Source: Vibrio penaeicida (lineage in GTDB: Bacteria; Pseudomonadota; Gammaproteobacteria; Enterobacterales; Vibrionaceae). From it: a DNA stretch of 64,000 bases. Location: assembly GCF_019977755.1 (NCBI RefSeq), contig NZ_AP025145.1, forward strand, positions 1,178,001 to 1,242,000, given 5' to 3'. The notes under the pieces were generated by a model, which was not told the origin of the DNA, made no database searches, and worked only from the letters and a program-made list of their open reading frames with translations. Positions 27,027-38,629 of this stretch are shown piece after piece (the first letter of the stretch is position 1; every line of letters begins with the position of its first letter). A program made the position numbers and the translations under genes.

Positions 27027-28577
27027 TTATTGACCAGTAATCGCAGTGACTAGCGCACCTTCCGAGACTTCTTCTGAGGTGAATGTTTTGACCAGTTTTC
27101 CTTCATACATTGCGAGTATTTGGTCGCTTACACCGAGCACTTCAGGCATTTCAGATGAGATCACAAGTACGGCCAAGCCTGAGCGTGCTAACTCTCGAAT
27201 AAGGGTATGAATTTCCGATTTTGAACCCACATCAATACCGCGTGTAGGCTCATCTAATATGAGTACCTTCGGCTGAATAGACAGCCATTTCCCTATAACG
27301 ACTTTTTGTTGATTACCGCCACTCAGGTTGCCTACGGGATAAGAACCATCAGGTGATTTTATTGATAACTGCTGTGCGTAATCATCGTATATTTTTCCTT
27401 CCTTCCCCTGAAGTAACCATCCAAGCACAGAAAGCCTATCGACTTGAGCGATCGTCATGTTATCGCGACAACTCATTTCAAGAACAAGGCCTTGTTCTTT
27501 CCTATTTTCAGGAACCAGAGCGATCCCCGTATCAACGGCTACTTTACTGTCAGAAATAATGATTCGCTCGCCATTAAAGGTAATGTAGCCACTCTCTGGA
27601 TTTCTTAATCCAAACAATGTCTCTGCGATTTCAGTTCGTCCCGCTCCAACTAACCCGTACATACCCACTACCGTTCCCTTTTTTAAGTCGAAACTGATGT
27701 CTTCGTAGTAAGGTTTCAGAGTTAACTTATTCACTTCAAGAACGGTCTCTCCGCCTAATTGAGGGTCAATACAGCCACTCTTATCAAGCTCCCGACCAAT
27801 CATTAGCGCGGTTACGTCTTGCTCGTTTGTTTTGGCTGTTTCTAGCGTTCCGCGGTATTCGCCATCCCGAAGTACGGTGAGCCTATCGGACAGGGTAAAA
27901 ATCTCATCCATCCGATGCGATATGTAAGCAATCCCTACTCCTGATTTTTTAAGTTCGTTGATCATGTCGAACAACACGACTTTTTCGTAGTCCGTTAACG
28001 ACGCTGTAGGTTCATCAAAAATGACTATTTTTGGGGTGAACACCAACGCTCTAGCAATCTCAACCATGTACTTCTTTGCAATGGTCAGATCTGCTACTTT
28101 GTCGTTAGCTTTAAAATCACAATTTAGTCGAGACAATATTTCTGAACTTCTTCGATTCAGCGTTTTGCTGTCGACAAATCCAAGCCCGAAGCGCGGTAAC
28201 ATGCCTAAGAAAATGTTTTCTGCGACAGTAAGATCTTCGACAAGCGAAAGCTCTTGGTGAATCATTAAAATACCCTGATTTCTCGCATCCATAGGAGTTT
28301 TGAGGAGTACAGGGGTTCCATCTATCCGTACTTCTCCGTATTCTGCCTGATAGATCCCAGAAAGGACTTTCATCAACGTCGATTTACCCGCACCATTTTC
28401 CCCAAGTAACGCATGTACTTCACCTGAGCGAATATCAAAGCTCACATCATTCAATGCCACGACACCCGGAAACTCTTTACGTACACCCTTTAGCTCTAAC
28501 GTTGGTGTATTAGGTTGTTTTTTTTCGGATGCTATTACGACTGATGTTGTTACGTCTTCTTCTATTAACGTACTCAT
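27027..28577 (-). CDS. Sugar ABC transporter ATP-binding protein (RbsA-type, duplicated)
   Basis: A 516-aa protein with two nucleotide-binding domains in tandem. The first has Walker A GENGAGKST (about 59-67), Walker B IVIFDEPTASL and the switch HR. The second has the degenerate P-loop GLVGAGRTE typical of RbsA/MglA/XylG and the signature LSGGNQQKV with LDEPTRGID. It energises the two RbsC-type permeases upstream. Its start overlaps the stop of the second permease. The operon context suggests a sugar, polyol or sugar-derived acid as cargo. Confidence 0.93.
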   Translation of the reverse strand: MSTLIEEDVTTSVVIASEKKQPNTPTLELKGVRKEFPGVVALNDVSFDIRSGEVHALLGENGAGKSTLMKVLSGIYQAEYGEVRIDGTPVLLKTPMDARNQGILMIHQELSLVEDLTVAENIFLGMLPRFGLGFVDSKTLNRRSSEILSRLNCDFKANDKVADLTIAKKYMVEIARALVFTPKIVIFDEPTASLTDYEKVVLFDMINELKKSGVGIAYISHRMDEIFTLSDRLTVLRDGEYRGTLETAKTNEQDVTALMIGRELDKSGCIDPQLGGETVLEVNKLTLKPYYEDISFDLKKGTVVGMYGLVGAGRTEIAETLFGLRNPESGYITFNGERIIISDSKVAVDTGIALVPENRKEQGLVLEMSCRDNMTIAQVDRLSVLGWLLQGKEGKIYDDYAQQLSIKSPDGSYPVGNLSGGNQQKVVIGKWLSIQPKVLILDEPTRGIDVGSKSEIHTLIRELARSGLAVLVISSEMPEVLGVSDQILAMYEGKLVKTFTSEEVSEGALVTAITGQ

Positions 28578-29524
28578 GCCGTTACCCCTTTACTGCCAGA
28601 TTGATTCACCTTCTTGTCAATAAACAAAACTAAAATCAAAATTGAGCCCATAATAACTAACACATAAAATGCAGGTACTTGGAGCAAGTTCAATCCATTA
28701 CGTAATATGCCAATAGCGAGTACACCGCCTAGTGTCCCAATAATACTCCCTGCACCGCCTGTTAACCTTGTGCCTCCTAAAACAACAGCGGTGATTGTCC
28801 ACAATTCAAAATCTCGCCCGAGATTTGGGGTTGCAGCCCCCATTTGAGTTGATAAAGTCACACCTGCAAATGCAGCAAAGAAGCCAACCAACACAAAGTT
28901 AATTACCATGTGAGGACCGACTCGAATCCCCGAATCAATCGAAGACTTTCTATTCCCTCCAACGGCGTATACATTGCGTCCATGAACGGTATATTTAAGT
29001 ACGATATGCATAAGTAGAGTGGCGACTAAAAACAGCAGAGCCAACGTGGGGAAACCGAAAACATCGCTACTGCCAAAATCTGAATACGCAAAGTCGAGTG
29101 CATAAAAAGACTGCTCTTGCGTGTATACAAAAACAAGCCCGCGTACACCAATCATTGCCCCTAAAGTCACAATGAATGCGTCAACACCGGTTTTCCACAC
29201 CAAAACACCATTTAAAAACCCTAACAAGGCGCCGGCACCTAGAGCAGCAATTACAGCAAGTGGAATTCCAATGCTTCCTTGTAAATCGACGGCTAAACTC
29301 GCCGAAAGTGCTACTACGGCACCAACAGAAAGGTCGATATTTCCGTTGATCATTACGTAAGTCATGCCTAACGCAATGAAACCGATCGTCGACGTTTGGA
29401 TCAGAATGTTTTGAAAGTTAGTCACATCAAAGAAGTGCTCGGACGCAAAGCTGAATACGAAAATTGAAACAAGTACAAAAATCCAAATCGGCTGCGCGGT
29501 TAAGAATGTTTTTAGCTGATTCAT
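28574..29524 (-). CDS. Sugar ABC transporter permease (RbsC-type) 2
   Basis: A 316-aa membrane protein of the CUT2 permease family. It has INGNIDLSVGAVVALS near the N-terminal third and the coupling segment LGGTRLTGGAGSIIGTLGG toward the C-terminus, with about ten TM helices. It forms the pore with the permease encoded just before it (17-bp gap). Two separate permeases imply a heterodimeric channel, whereas ribose-type importers usually have one RbsC homodimer. Confidence 0.92.
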   Translation of the reverse strand: MNQLKTFLTAQPIWIFVLVSIFVFSFASEHFFDVTNFQNILIQTSTIGFIALGMTYVMINGNIDLSVGAVVALSASLAVDLQGSIGIPLAVIAALGAGALLGFLNGVLVWKTGVDAFIVTLGAMIGVRGLVFVYTQEQSFYALDFAYSDFGSSDVFGFPTLALLFLVATLLMHIVLKYTVHGRNVYAVGGNRKSSIDSGIRVGPHMVINFVLVGFFAAFAGVTLSTQMGAATPNLGRDFELWTITAVVLGGTRLTGGAGSIIGTLGGVLAIGILRNGLNLLQVPAFYVLVIMGSILILVLFIDKKVNQSGSKGVTA

Positions 29525-29540
29525 GCTTCCCTCTTTTTAC

Positions 29541-30581
29541 TCAGTATTTGGTAAACAAGCTTCCGCGCTTAGAGCCCACGTCGAGCCAAACCGCTAAAAT
29601 GATCACAGCCCAAGTCACGAGCCACTGAGCGTAATATGGGTAACCCATAAGCAGTAAACCATTTTGGATAAAGCCCAGCATCAATACCCCAATAACCGTT
29701 TTCACTATACTTCCAGAACCACCAAGCAAGCTTGTACCACCTAAAATGATGCCCGCTAAAACAAGTAACTCATACCCTTGACCAACGTTGTTTTGTGAGC
29801 CCATCACTCTTGACCCTAAGATGAGCGCAGCAACGCCAGTAGAAAGCGCTGAAAGAATGTAAGTAGTAAAAACTAATTTGCTTCGACGAATTCCCGAATA
29901 AGTTGTAGCGAGAGGATTTCCACCCAACGAAAAAACTTTTCTTCCGTAAGATGTTTTCTTTAACAAAAGCTCATACACAATAGCTAAAACCGCAAAGATG
30001 ATAATTGGAACCGCAATTGGTCCTATGAACCCTCTGCCAAAAAATGCAAACCACGTGTCTTCTTGGTTAGCAATATCGACATTTTGACCGCCGGTATACA
30101 CCAAAATAATGCCTTGAATTGCCGAAAGCATACCAAGTGTCACGATAAGAGAATTGAGCCTAAGATATCCAATGAGAAAACCATTAATTGCACCGATAAG
30201 GAGCGTAAAAACAAACATGAAGAGAATGGCTTGAGAAGGACCAACCTTGTCATGCAAATCGACGACGATAACCGTCGAAAAAGACAGAAGTGATCCCACT
30301 GAAAGGTCGAGGTTTCCACCAATGACAACAATTGTGACGCCCAGAGCAATCGTTCCTATGATGGACGCTTGGCGAATCACCGTCATAAAATTATCGGTAC
30401 TTAAGAAACGTTCAGAAAATACAGAGAAAACCACGATAGACAAAAGGAAAGCCACACTGATTCCGTGCTTAGCCATCATCTTACTCAACGAATGCTGAGG
30501 TAAGGGTTCATCAACCGATGGTTGTTTTTTACTTTCGTCATTTTTCTTATAGGTTTGTGCTGGTGGAGAGTCCATTGTCAT
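29541..30581 (-). CDS. Sugar ABC transporter permease (RbsC-type) 1
   Basis: A 346-aa CUT2 permease with a hydrophilic N-terminal extension of about 35 residues ahead of the first TM helix. VIGGNLDLSVGSLLSFS and LGGTSLLGGSGSIVKTVIG are the same two family blocks seen in the partner permease. About ten TM helices. It follows the binding-protein gene after a 263-bp spacer containing a strong stem-loop. Confidence 0.92.
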   Translation of the reverse strand: MTMDSPPAQTYKKNDESKKQPSVDEPLPQHSLSKMMAKHGISVAFLLSIVVFSVFSERFLSTDNFMTVIRQASIIGTIALGVTIVVIGGNLDLSVGSLLSFSTVIVVDLHDKVGPSQAILFMFVFTLLIGAINGFLIGYLRLNSLIVTLGMLSAIQGIILVYTGGQNVDIANQEDTWFAFFGRGFIGPIAVPIIIFAVLAIVYELLLKKTSYGRKVFSLGGNPLATTYSGIRRSKLVFTTYILSALSTGVAALILGSRVMGSQNNVGQGYELLVLAGIILGGTSLLGGSGSIVKTVIGVLMLGFIQNGLLLMGYPYYAQWLVTWAVIILAVWLDVGSKRGSLFTKY

Positions 30582-30743
30582 ACCGCTACCTTAGAAATGA
30601 AATTGATACGGTCCGAATAGATACTTTAAGAACTAAAATACAAACTCATTAACCATTAAGCTATTAAAGTGCAGTCCTCAAGATTCGCTTAACACTATCT
30701 TGATTTCCCTGCATAAGTTTTCAAAACGAGACCGTGGTATATC

Positions 30744-30788
30744 TGTGGCTTATCGAAACGCATCACGTTTCACTATCAATAAGCCACA
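30744..30788. other. Stem-loop between binding-protein and permease genes
   Basis: A 10-bp perfect stem TGTGGCTTAT / ATAAGCCACA encloses a second small stem (GAAACG / CGTTTC). No T-run follows on the minus strand. Stems here often protect the binding-protein mRNA and lower downstream expression. Confidence 0.6.
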
Positions 30789-30844
30789 TCCATTACCGTC
30801 TACCTTTATAGCTTCTATTTGTTATATAGCTTCTATTTGCACAA

Positions 30845-31780
30845 TTAGAAAACTGGTTTGGTAAATTGAGACATGTTGTCTTGGGTGATTTTTGGTGTAT
30901 CAAAGTAGTTCTGCTTAGGTACCTCTTCACCATTCGCTACCGAAATAGCCGTCGCTAGTGCGTTTTTTGCGTCATCGACAGGAGATTGATATACCGATCC
31001 CCAATATTCACCGCGTCCCATGGCCTCATAACCAACAGCAAAATTGGTGGCACCAATGAATGCAATCCCTTCGCGATTTGCGGCTTTAGCAGCATTTAGC
31101 GCACCGACTCCCATGTTATCGTCGCCAGAGTACACGCCGTCGATGTTGTCGTATTTGGTTAAGAAGTTTTCCATAACACGCTGAGATTTTTCTCTATTCC
31201 AATCACCAGGTTGAGTTTCCATAATCACGACTCCAGGGCACGCCTCAGCCAATCGATCCTCAAAACCTGATTGTCTCTCGATTGCAGTGGTATAACCGGG
31301 TTGCCCTGAAATCTGCACGATTTTGCCTTTACCATCTAATGCATCACACATCATTTCCGCAGAATAAGCACCTTGAACAATATTGTTTGGACCAGAAAAT
31401 GAAGCAATAAATTGCTGACCTTCTTCAGCGACATTTGAGTTAGTCACAACAACGGGAATACCGGCTTTTTTTGCTTTTCGGATGACAGGAACAACGGCTT
31501 TACCATTGGTCGGCCATATGATGATCACGTCCACTTTTTGCTGTATGAGATCCTGCATTTGGGCGATTTGACGAGCGACATCACCACCCGCATCCAGTAC
31601 GACCGTCTTTACATTGCTCGTATTCGCCGCGGCTTCTTTAAACGCTTTTTCATAAGTGGTTTGGTAAGAATCGACCCCAACATTATTTTGGGTAATACCA
31701 ATAACAAGATCTTTTGCAGTAACACCAAAAGCTGCTGATGCAGCCATTGAGGCTAATAGCGTTATTTTTACCGTTTTCAT
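30845..31780 (-). CDS. Periplasmic sugar-binding protein (RbsB-like)
   Basis: A 311-aa protein with a signal peptide (MKTVKITLLASMAASAAFGVTA, cleaved before KDLVIG). The mature protein is a type-I periplasmic-binding fold: GITQNNVGVDSYQ, DLIQQKVDVIIIWPTNGKAV, GIPVVVTNSN, DGVYSGDDNMGVGALNAAK. Ligand residues in CUT2 proteins lie at these positions but the ligand cannot be read off. It is the second gene of the operon, after the SDR gene (91-bp gap). Confidence 0.93.
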   Translation of the reverse strand: MKTVKITLLASMAASAAFGVTAKDLVIGITQNNVGVDSYQTTYEKAFKEAAANTSNVKTVVLDAGGDVARQIAQMQDLIQQKVDVIIIWPTNGKAVVPVIRKAKKAGIPVVVTNSNVAEEGQQFIASFSGPNNIVQGAYSAEMMCDALDGKGKIVQISGQPGYTTAIERQSGFEDRLAEACPGVVIMETQPGDWNREKSQRVMENFLTKYDNIDGVYSGDDNMGVGALNAAKAANREGIAFIGATNFAVGYEAMGRGEYWGSVYQSPVDDAKNALATAISVANGEEVPKQNYFDTPKITQDNMSQFTKPVF

Positions 31781-31871
31781 TGTTAACTACTCCTTGTTCA
31801 CGTTATTGAGTGCCCTCTACCGCATACATCCCAATAATTCGGTCCTCAGGCACTTTCTTTATCTCTTCGTT

Positions 31872-32675
31872 TTATTGCATCACCATACCGCCATCAATCA
31901 TGATCAGCTGTCCGGTCATGTAATCTGAATCCGGACTTGCTAAAAATGCAGCAGTACCCAGCACATCTTCTGGGTATGAATATCTGCCCAGTAAGATCAT
32001 GTCTTCAGCAAGCTTATCCATTGATTCACCGGGTTTTTCGAATTTACCTATCGCCACCAAATCCTTGTCTAGTTGCTCCCATAATTCGGTTCTCACTACA
32101 CCGGGACCATAGCCATTTACGGTAATGTTGTGCTGAACGAGTGCTTTAGCGCCACCATTAATCATGGCAAGAACTGCGTGTTTACTGCACGAATATGGAA
32201 CAACATCATCAAAAGCCATACGAGACACAATTGAGCCGACATTTATAATTTTGTAGGGTTCTTTCTGTGGCCCTTGCTTAATCATCTGGCGAGCAGCTTC
32301 CTGCATTCCCATCAGACAGCCAAGCCCGTTAACGGTCATAATCTGATGCCAGTTTTCTTCAGTGATATCCATGAACATAAGCGGCTTGTTGATTCCTGCA
32401 TTGTTAAGCATCACGTTAATTGAGCCAAATGCCGCAACCGTTGCTTCTACACCGGCAGCGATGTCTTCTCTTTTTGTGACATCCATCTTTACCGCAATCG
32501 CCTCACCACCAGCAGCCTCAATTCTCGACACTACTTCTTTACATCCTTCAATGTTTAGGTCAGCAACACAGACTTTGGCACCTTGTGCTGCATAATTTTC
32601 AGCAATAGCAGCGCCCATGCCTCTGGCAGCACCTGTGATCAGAACATGCTTTCCTTTGAGTCTGTTTATATCCAC
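31872..32675 (-). CDS. SDR-family NAD(P)-dependent dehydrogenase
   Basis: A 267-aa classical short-chain dehydrogenase. The cofactor motif is TGAARGMG, the acidic residue in CVADL favours NAD, NNAG is present, the catalytic Ser is in NVGSIVS, and Tyr-Lys is in YSCSKHA. The closest functional types are polyol, glucose or diol dehydrogenases. As the first gene of the operon, right behind a LacI-type operator, it probably makes the first oxidation of the imported compound. Confidence 0.92.
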   Translation of the reverse strand: MDINRLKGKHVLITGAARGMGAAIAENYAAQGAKVCVADLNIEGCKEVVSRIEAAGGEAIAVKMDVTKREDIAAGVEATVAAFGSINVMLNNAGINKPLMFMDITEENWHQIMTVNGLGCLMGMQEAARQMIKQGPQKEPYKIINVGSIVSRMAFDDVVPYSCSKHAVLAMINGGAKALVQHNITVNGYGPGVVRTELWEQLDKDLVAIGKFEKPGESMDKLAEDMILLGRYSYPEDVLGTAAFLASPDSDYMTGQLIMIDGGMVMQ

Positions 32676-32779
32676 AATTCATCTCCTTTCTGTGTCAACT
32701 CAACTTTAATCTTAGTCATACCAAAAGCTCTGGTTTCATACTTCACACAAACCTTTAAATTTATTTTTTAAACCAACAT

Positions 32780-32793
32780 TGCAAACGTTTGCA
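32780..32793. promoter_or_regulatory. LacI-family operator, SDR operon
   Basis: The perfect 14-bp palindrome TGCAAACGTTTGCA, 105 bp upstream of the SDR start. The central CG with flanking half-sites is typical of LacI/GalR repressors. Confidence 0.8.
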
Positions 32794-33026
32794 TTGTTTT
32801 TGAAAATTTTTTTGCTTAGAAAGTTACAAATAGAATAGCTATTTACATATTTTTTACATCCCCTTTTTTGACTCAATTGTAAGAATGTTATTTCCTCTTT
32901 TGTTTTTTACTTTGATTTAATCTATATTCATCAATTAGTTAACCCACTTATTATTTGTTGTTATTAATGATTAAAAAATACTCAAAATGGCTAATTGATC
33001 ACATTGTATCGTTCATCATGACCTAA

Positions 33027-34730
<1,704 letters not shown>

Positions 34731-34744
34731 TGATAATAAAGAAA

Positions 34745-34770
34745 TAGCCCAATCGGTATTGAATGGGCTA
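34745..34770. terminator. Bidirectional terminator, groEL / E2
   Basis: TAGCCCA-N12-TGGGCTA lies between convergent stops. CGTTTTG follows on the plus strand and a short T-rich TATTTCTTTATT on the minus strand. Confidence 0.65.
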
Positions 34771-34805
34771 CTCGTTTTGAGGGCAAACATTCTAATGAAA
34801 ATGTC

Positions 34806-36179
34806 TTAAACCTTAACCTCATCTTGCCATGGGTGTTGAATCAACACCTCAGAAATTCTGTTTAAGAAAGCCCCGGAGTAACCACCATCAACAGCGCGGT
34901 GATCAAATGATTGAGTTAACATTCCTTGGCTCGAAATACCGACCGATTCTTGTCCATTGTATTCAAATACAGCAGGTTTCCTCGTAATAGTATCGACAGA
35001 TAAAATAGCTACTTGAGGAACATTGATGATTGGTGTGGTGAAAGCCGTGCCATAAACACCATTATTTGAAAGTGTATAGGTGCCTCCCTGAAGCTCATCA
35101 GCACTCAACTCGTTGTCCCTCGCTTTTCTCGCTAAATAAGCTATCTTCTTTGCCAACCCTGATACATTGTAATCGGCTGCATTTTTAATCACGGGCACAA
35201 CAAGCCCTTTATGATTTAAGTTAACAGCAATACCCAGGTGGATATCTCTCGACGTAATAAGCGTTTGATCCTCTACACGACCATTAAGGTCAGTAAATTC
35301 GGTCAACGCTATACAAACAGCACGGGCAATAAAAGCAAGTGGTGTAAGACTGCATCCATATTTTGTCTTAAATGCTTCTTTATGTTGAAGCCTAGTCCGC
35401 TCTACAGCGTCAAAACAAACATCAATGCCTTGTGCAACATGAACGGCTTCATCAACCGACTTCGACATTTGATGGGCAATCATTTTTCGCATGTGGTTGA
35501 AAGGTTTAACCGTCTCAAATTCTGAATACGAATTCGGTACCGAAAGTTCAGCCTGTGTTTCAATAGCGGGATGAAAGTCGTTGTTAATAGTAGGCTCGGT
35601 TTCAGCGGTCGTACTATCTAAGTGGTCTAAGACATCTTGCTTTGTTATTCGGCTGTGTTTACCTGTCCCCGCAATATCAGAAGCATGAAGATTGTGTTCT
35701 CCGAGTAATCGCCGCACAGCGGGTGATAGTGCATCCGATACCTGCTTTTGCTCCAATGACATCCATTGAAGTACGTCTTTTTTTGTTATCCGATTATCTA
35801 AACCCGAACCTACAATATCATTCAAATCAACGTTGTTATGCTTACACAAGTATTTTACGGCAGGCGATTTTAAGCCTTTATAGGTACCTTCAGTCGGCTC
35901 AGTTTCGCTAGTTTCTTCGACGGTACATAAAGAATGAGCCTCCTCACCTTCGACCTGCAAAGTCGCAACAGGTAAACCAACATCGATAACCTCACCCACT
36001 TGAGCATGCTTTTCAACAAGAGTGCCATTTTCGACCGACGGCACTTCCATTGTTACTTTATCGGTTGAAATTTCAAAAAGTGTTTCACCTTTTTTTACTT
36101 CGTCACCAACTTCTTTGCACCAAAGAATGATTTCCCCTTCTGTCACGGTTTCCCCGAGTTGGGGCATTACAATATCCAT
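34806..36179 (-). CDS. 2-oxoacid/acetoin dehydrogenase E2 with two subunit-binding domains
   Basis: A 457-aa dihydrolipoamide acyltransferase. The lipoyl domain is residues 1-76, with the lipoylated K41 in EISTDKVTMEV. There are then two consecutive peripheral-subunit-binding domains, about 103-138 (SPAVKYL...RITKKDV) and 150-187 (SPAVRRL...RITKQDV). The catalytic domain from 222 has the H427-XXX-D431-G motif (DHRAVDG). Most E2 proteins carry one binding domain, so duplication is unusual; it could let one E2 chain hold both E1 and E3. It is the last gene of the five-gene leftward operon, 9 bp after the aldehyde dehydrogenase gene. No E3 gene is present in the island. Confidence 0.92.
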   Translation of the reverse strand: MDIVMPQLGETVTEGEIILWCKEVGDEVKKGETLFEISTDKVTMEVPSVENGTLVEKHAQVGEVIDVGLPVATLQVEGEEAHSLCTVEETSETEPTEGTYKGLKSPAVKYLCKHNNVDLNDIVGSGLDNRITKKDVLQWMSLEQKQVSDALSPAVRRLLGEHNLHASDIAGTGKHSRITKQDVLDHLDSTTAETEPTINNDFHPAIETQAELSVPNSYSEFETVKPFNHMRKMIAHQMSKSVDEAVHVAQGIDVCFDAVERTRLQHKEAFKTKYGCSLTPLAFIARAVCIALTEFTDLNGRVEDQTLITSRDIHLGIAVNLNHKGLVVPVIKNAADYNVSGLAKKIAYLARKARDNELSADELQGGTYTLSNNGVYGTAFTTPIINVPQVAILSVDTITRKPAVFEYNGQESVGISSQGMLTQSFDHRAVDGGYSGAFLNRISEVLIQHPWQDEVKV

Positions 36180-36188
36180 ATTATTGCC

Positions 36189-37652
36189 TCATAAATTTGG
36201 GGAGCCTGGCCAATCAAGAGCGATGTACTGGGTTTCTAAAAACTCTCCCATCCCCATCTCACCACCTTCCCGACCAATGCCACTTTGCTTCATCCCGCCA
36301 AACGGGGCAGCAGGGTCCGATATCACGCCTTTATTGATTCCTACTACGCCAGCTTCGATTTGCTTCGCTACATTGACTGCGCGAGGAATATTTTCAGACA
36401 TGACATAGGCTGCTAATCCAAATGGTGTGTCATTCGCTAAATTGACGGCTTCTTCTTCCGAATCGAAGGGAATAACAACGGCAACAGGTCCAAAGATTTC
36501 TTCTTGCAATATTTCACAGTTACTCGGAAGATCGCAAAGTACGGTTGGCCGGCAAAAGAACCCTTTGCCTCTCCATGTGTTTCCGCCGGTAACCAGTGTT
36601 GCTCCTTTTTCCACGGCATCTTGAACTAAGTGTTCCACTTTATATTGCGTTTGCTTATTCACCATAGGACCAACATCAACATCTGCATCCGTTCCAGAGC
36701 CAATAATAAGTTGTTCCATTTTAGTAGCTAAGAGTTCGTAGAATGATTTGTACAGGTTTCGAGCGACGTAAATTCGATTTGCTGCGATACATGATTCACC
36801 TGCATTTCGTATTTTCGCTACAAGCGTTTGTTCTACGGCTTTCACCAGATTTGCATCATCAAGTACAATGACAGGCGCGTTACCTCCAAGCTCCATTGAC
36901 GTATTCACAACACGATCCGCTGCATTGTGAAGCAATGTTCTCCCTACCTCAGTTGAGCCTGTGAAAGAAAGCTTAGCGATTCGCTCGTCGGCAAACATAA
37001 CTTGAGATACTTTTCTAGCGCTGATAGAGGGTAGAACAGAAACAACACCATCAGGTACGCCAACTCGCTTTAGTAGATCGGCGATATACAAAGCAGTTAA
37101 TGGTGTTTCTGTTGCAGGCTTGAGGATAACGCTACACCCTGCTGCCAATGCTGGGGCAATCTTTCTTGTCGCCATCGCAGCGGGAAAATTCCAGGGTGTC
37201 ACAAGATAGGCTATCCCTACTGCATGCTGACACACCATGATTGCTTTATCACCATTGGGGGCGGGTGACATTGTTTGATTCAGTTGAATCGCTTGTTCTG
37301 AAAACCAGCGAAAGAATTCAGACGCATAGTTCACTTCTCCTTTGGATTCGGCAAGTGTTTTCCCCTCTTCCAAAGTGATGATCTTGGCGATGAGTTCTTT
37401 TTCATCTTGCATCAGTTGGTACGCTTTTCTCAGAATCTCTCCTCGCTCTCTGGGCGCGGTCTTCTTCCATATTTTCAGCCCCTTTTCAGCGCTGTCTATG
37501 GCTGCTTCTACATGCTTTTCGTTCGCAGAAGCGACATACGTAAGAAGCTCTTCGTTTGCGGGGTTATAAACAGGGATATCGCGACTTTGGCTGTTGAACC
37601 ACTTTCCACCAATAAATACACCGGTTGGCACCTTAATTCCGTCGACAATCAT
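36189..37652 (-). CDS. NAD(P)-dependent aldehyde dehydrogenase (succinate-semialdehyde type)
   Basis: A 487-aa aldehyde dehydrogenase of the GabD/SSADH branch. Cofactor site VTPWNFPAAM, general base E254 in MELGGNAP, nucleophile C288 in NAGESCIAANR, late GIGREGG. It presumably oxidises the aldehyde released by the E1/E2 step, or a semialdehyde made by the dehydrogenases of the neighbouring operon. It overlaps the E1 beta stop (ATGA) and precedes E2 by 9 bp. Confidence 0.92.
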   Translation of the reverse strand: MIVDGIKVPTGVFIGGKWFNSQSRDIPVYNPANEELLTYVASANEKHVEAAIDSAEKGLKIWKKTAPRERGEILRKAYQLMQDEKELIAKIITLEEGKTLAESKGEVNYASEFFRWFSEQAIQLNQTMSPAPNGDKAIMVCQHAVGIAYLVTPWNFPAAMATRKIAPALAAGCSVILKPATETPLTALYIADLLKRVGVPDGVVSVLPSISARKVSQVMFADERIAKLSFTGSTEVGRTLLHNAADRVVNTSMELGGNAPVIVLDDANLVKAVEQTLVAKIRNAGESCIAANRIYVARNLYKSFYELLATKMEQLIIGSGTDADVDVGPMVNKQTQYKVEHLVQDAVEKGATLVTGGNTWRGKGFFCRPTVLCDLPSNCEILQEEIFGPVAVVIPFDSEEEAVNLANDTPFGLAAYVMSENIPRAVNVAKQIEAGVVGINKGVISDPAAPFGGMKQSGIGREGGEMGMGEFLETQYIALDWPGSPNL

Positions 37653-38629
37653 ATTGACACCACCTTTCTTATTTCATCAATGATCCGATCAACGGAAGGG
37701 ATGACATGGTCTTCTAAATTATCAGCGGCAGGCAAAGGGATATGGGGCGTTGTGATACGAGTTATCGGTGAATCCAGTTCAAAAAAACATTCATTTCCAA
37801 CAATAGAGGCAATTTCCGCCCCCCAACCACATAACTGAGGATTTTCCTCTACGGTGACTAACCTAGACGTCTTCTTTACATCATTAAGGATGGTATCCAC
37901 ATCAAGTGGGACGAGGCACCTTAAATCAATAACTGAGCAATCTATCCCCTCTTCTTTAAGTTTTTTTGCCGCTTTTTCGGCTCTTGGAACCATTGCAGCT
38001 AAGGCGACGATTGTAACGTCACTTCCATAGTGGATTTGGTTAGCTTTCCCCAGCTCAACAACATGCTCGCCATTTGGTATTTCGCCTTTCATCGCGTAAA
38101 GAGATTTGTGTTCAAACACAATGACCGGATCAGGATCTCGAACAGCTGCGGCGAGCAGCCCTTTAGCATCCGCTGGATTAGAAGGTGCAACAACCTTAAT
38201 TCCCGGTATCATCATTGCCCAATTTTCTAAACTCTGTGAATGCTGCGCCCCAAAGCGAGATCCTGCACCGTTTGCGGTTCTAATCACAAGCGGAATCGTC
38301 ATTTGTCCATCAGTCATGTACCGAGCTTTTGCAATTTCGTTAGCAACCATATCCCAACAAACGGCCAAAAAATCTGAGAACATTATTTCAGCTATGGGTT
38401 TAAGCCCTGTCATCGCCGCCCCCATCGCGGCACCTAATATGGCTTGTTCGGATATAGGGGTATCCCTAACTCTCTCCGGACCAAATTCTTCATACAGACC
38501 AACCGTTGCTTTAAATACGCCTCCTGCTGCCGCGACGTCTTCCCCTAGAAATACGACGTCATTGTCACGTCGTAACTCTTGGGCAATCCCTTCTGCAACG
38601 GCCTCTCGGTAGCTGATTAACTTCGCCAT
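37649..38629 (-). CDS. E1 beta subunit, TPP-dependent 2-oxoacid/acetoin dehydrogenase
   Basis: A 326-aa transketolase-like beta subunit. It begins MAKLISYREAVAEGIAQEL and contains FLGEDVAAAGGVF, DTPISEQAILGAAMG, RTANGAGSRFGAQHSQS and GGWGAE-like CGWGAEIAS near the end. The pattern is closest to AcoB/PdhB. GGAGG precedes the chosen ATG; a start 21 nt upstream is less likely. It overlaps the E1 alpha gene by 13 bp, so alpha and beta are coupled in a fixed ratio. It needs lipoyl-E2 and an external E3. Confidence 0.93.
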   Translation of the reverse strand: MAKLISYREAVAEGIAQELRRDNDVVFLGEDVAAAGGVFKATVGLYEEFGPERVRDTPISEQAILGAAMGAAMTGLKPIAEIMFSDFLAVCWDMVANEIAKARYMTDGQMTIPLVIRTANGAGSRFGAQHSQSLENWAMMIPGIKVVAPSNPADAKGLLAAAVRDPDPVIVFEHKSLYAMKGEIPNGEHVVELGKANQIHYGSDVTIVALAAMVPRAEKAAKKLKEEGIDCSVIDLRCLVPLDVDTILNDVKKTSRLVTVEENPQLCGWGAEIASIVGNECFFELDSPITRITTPHIPLPAADNLEDHVIPSVDRIIDEIRKVVSI

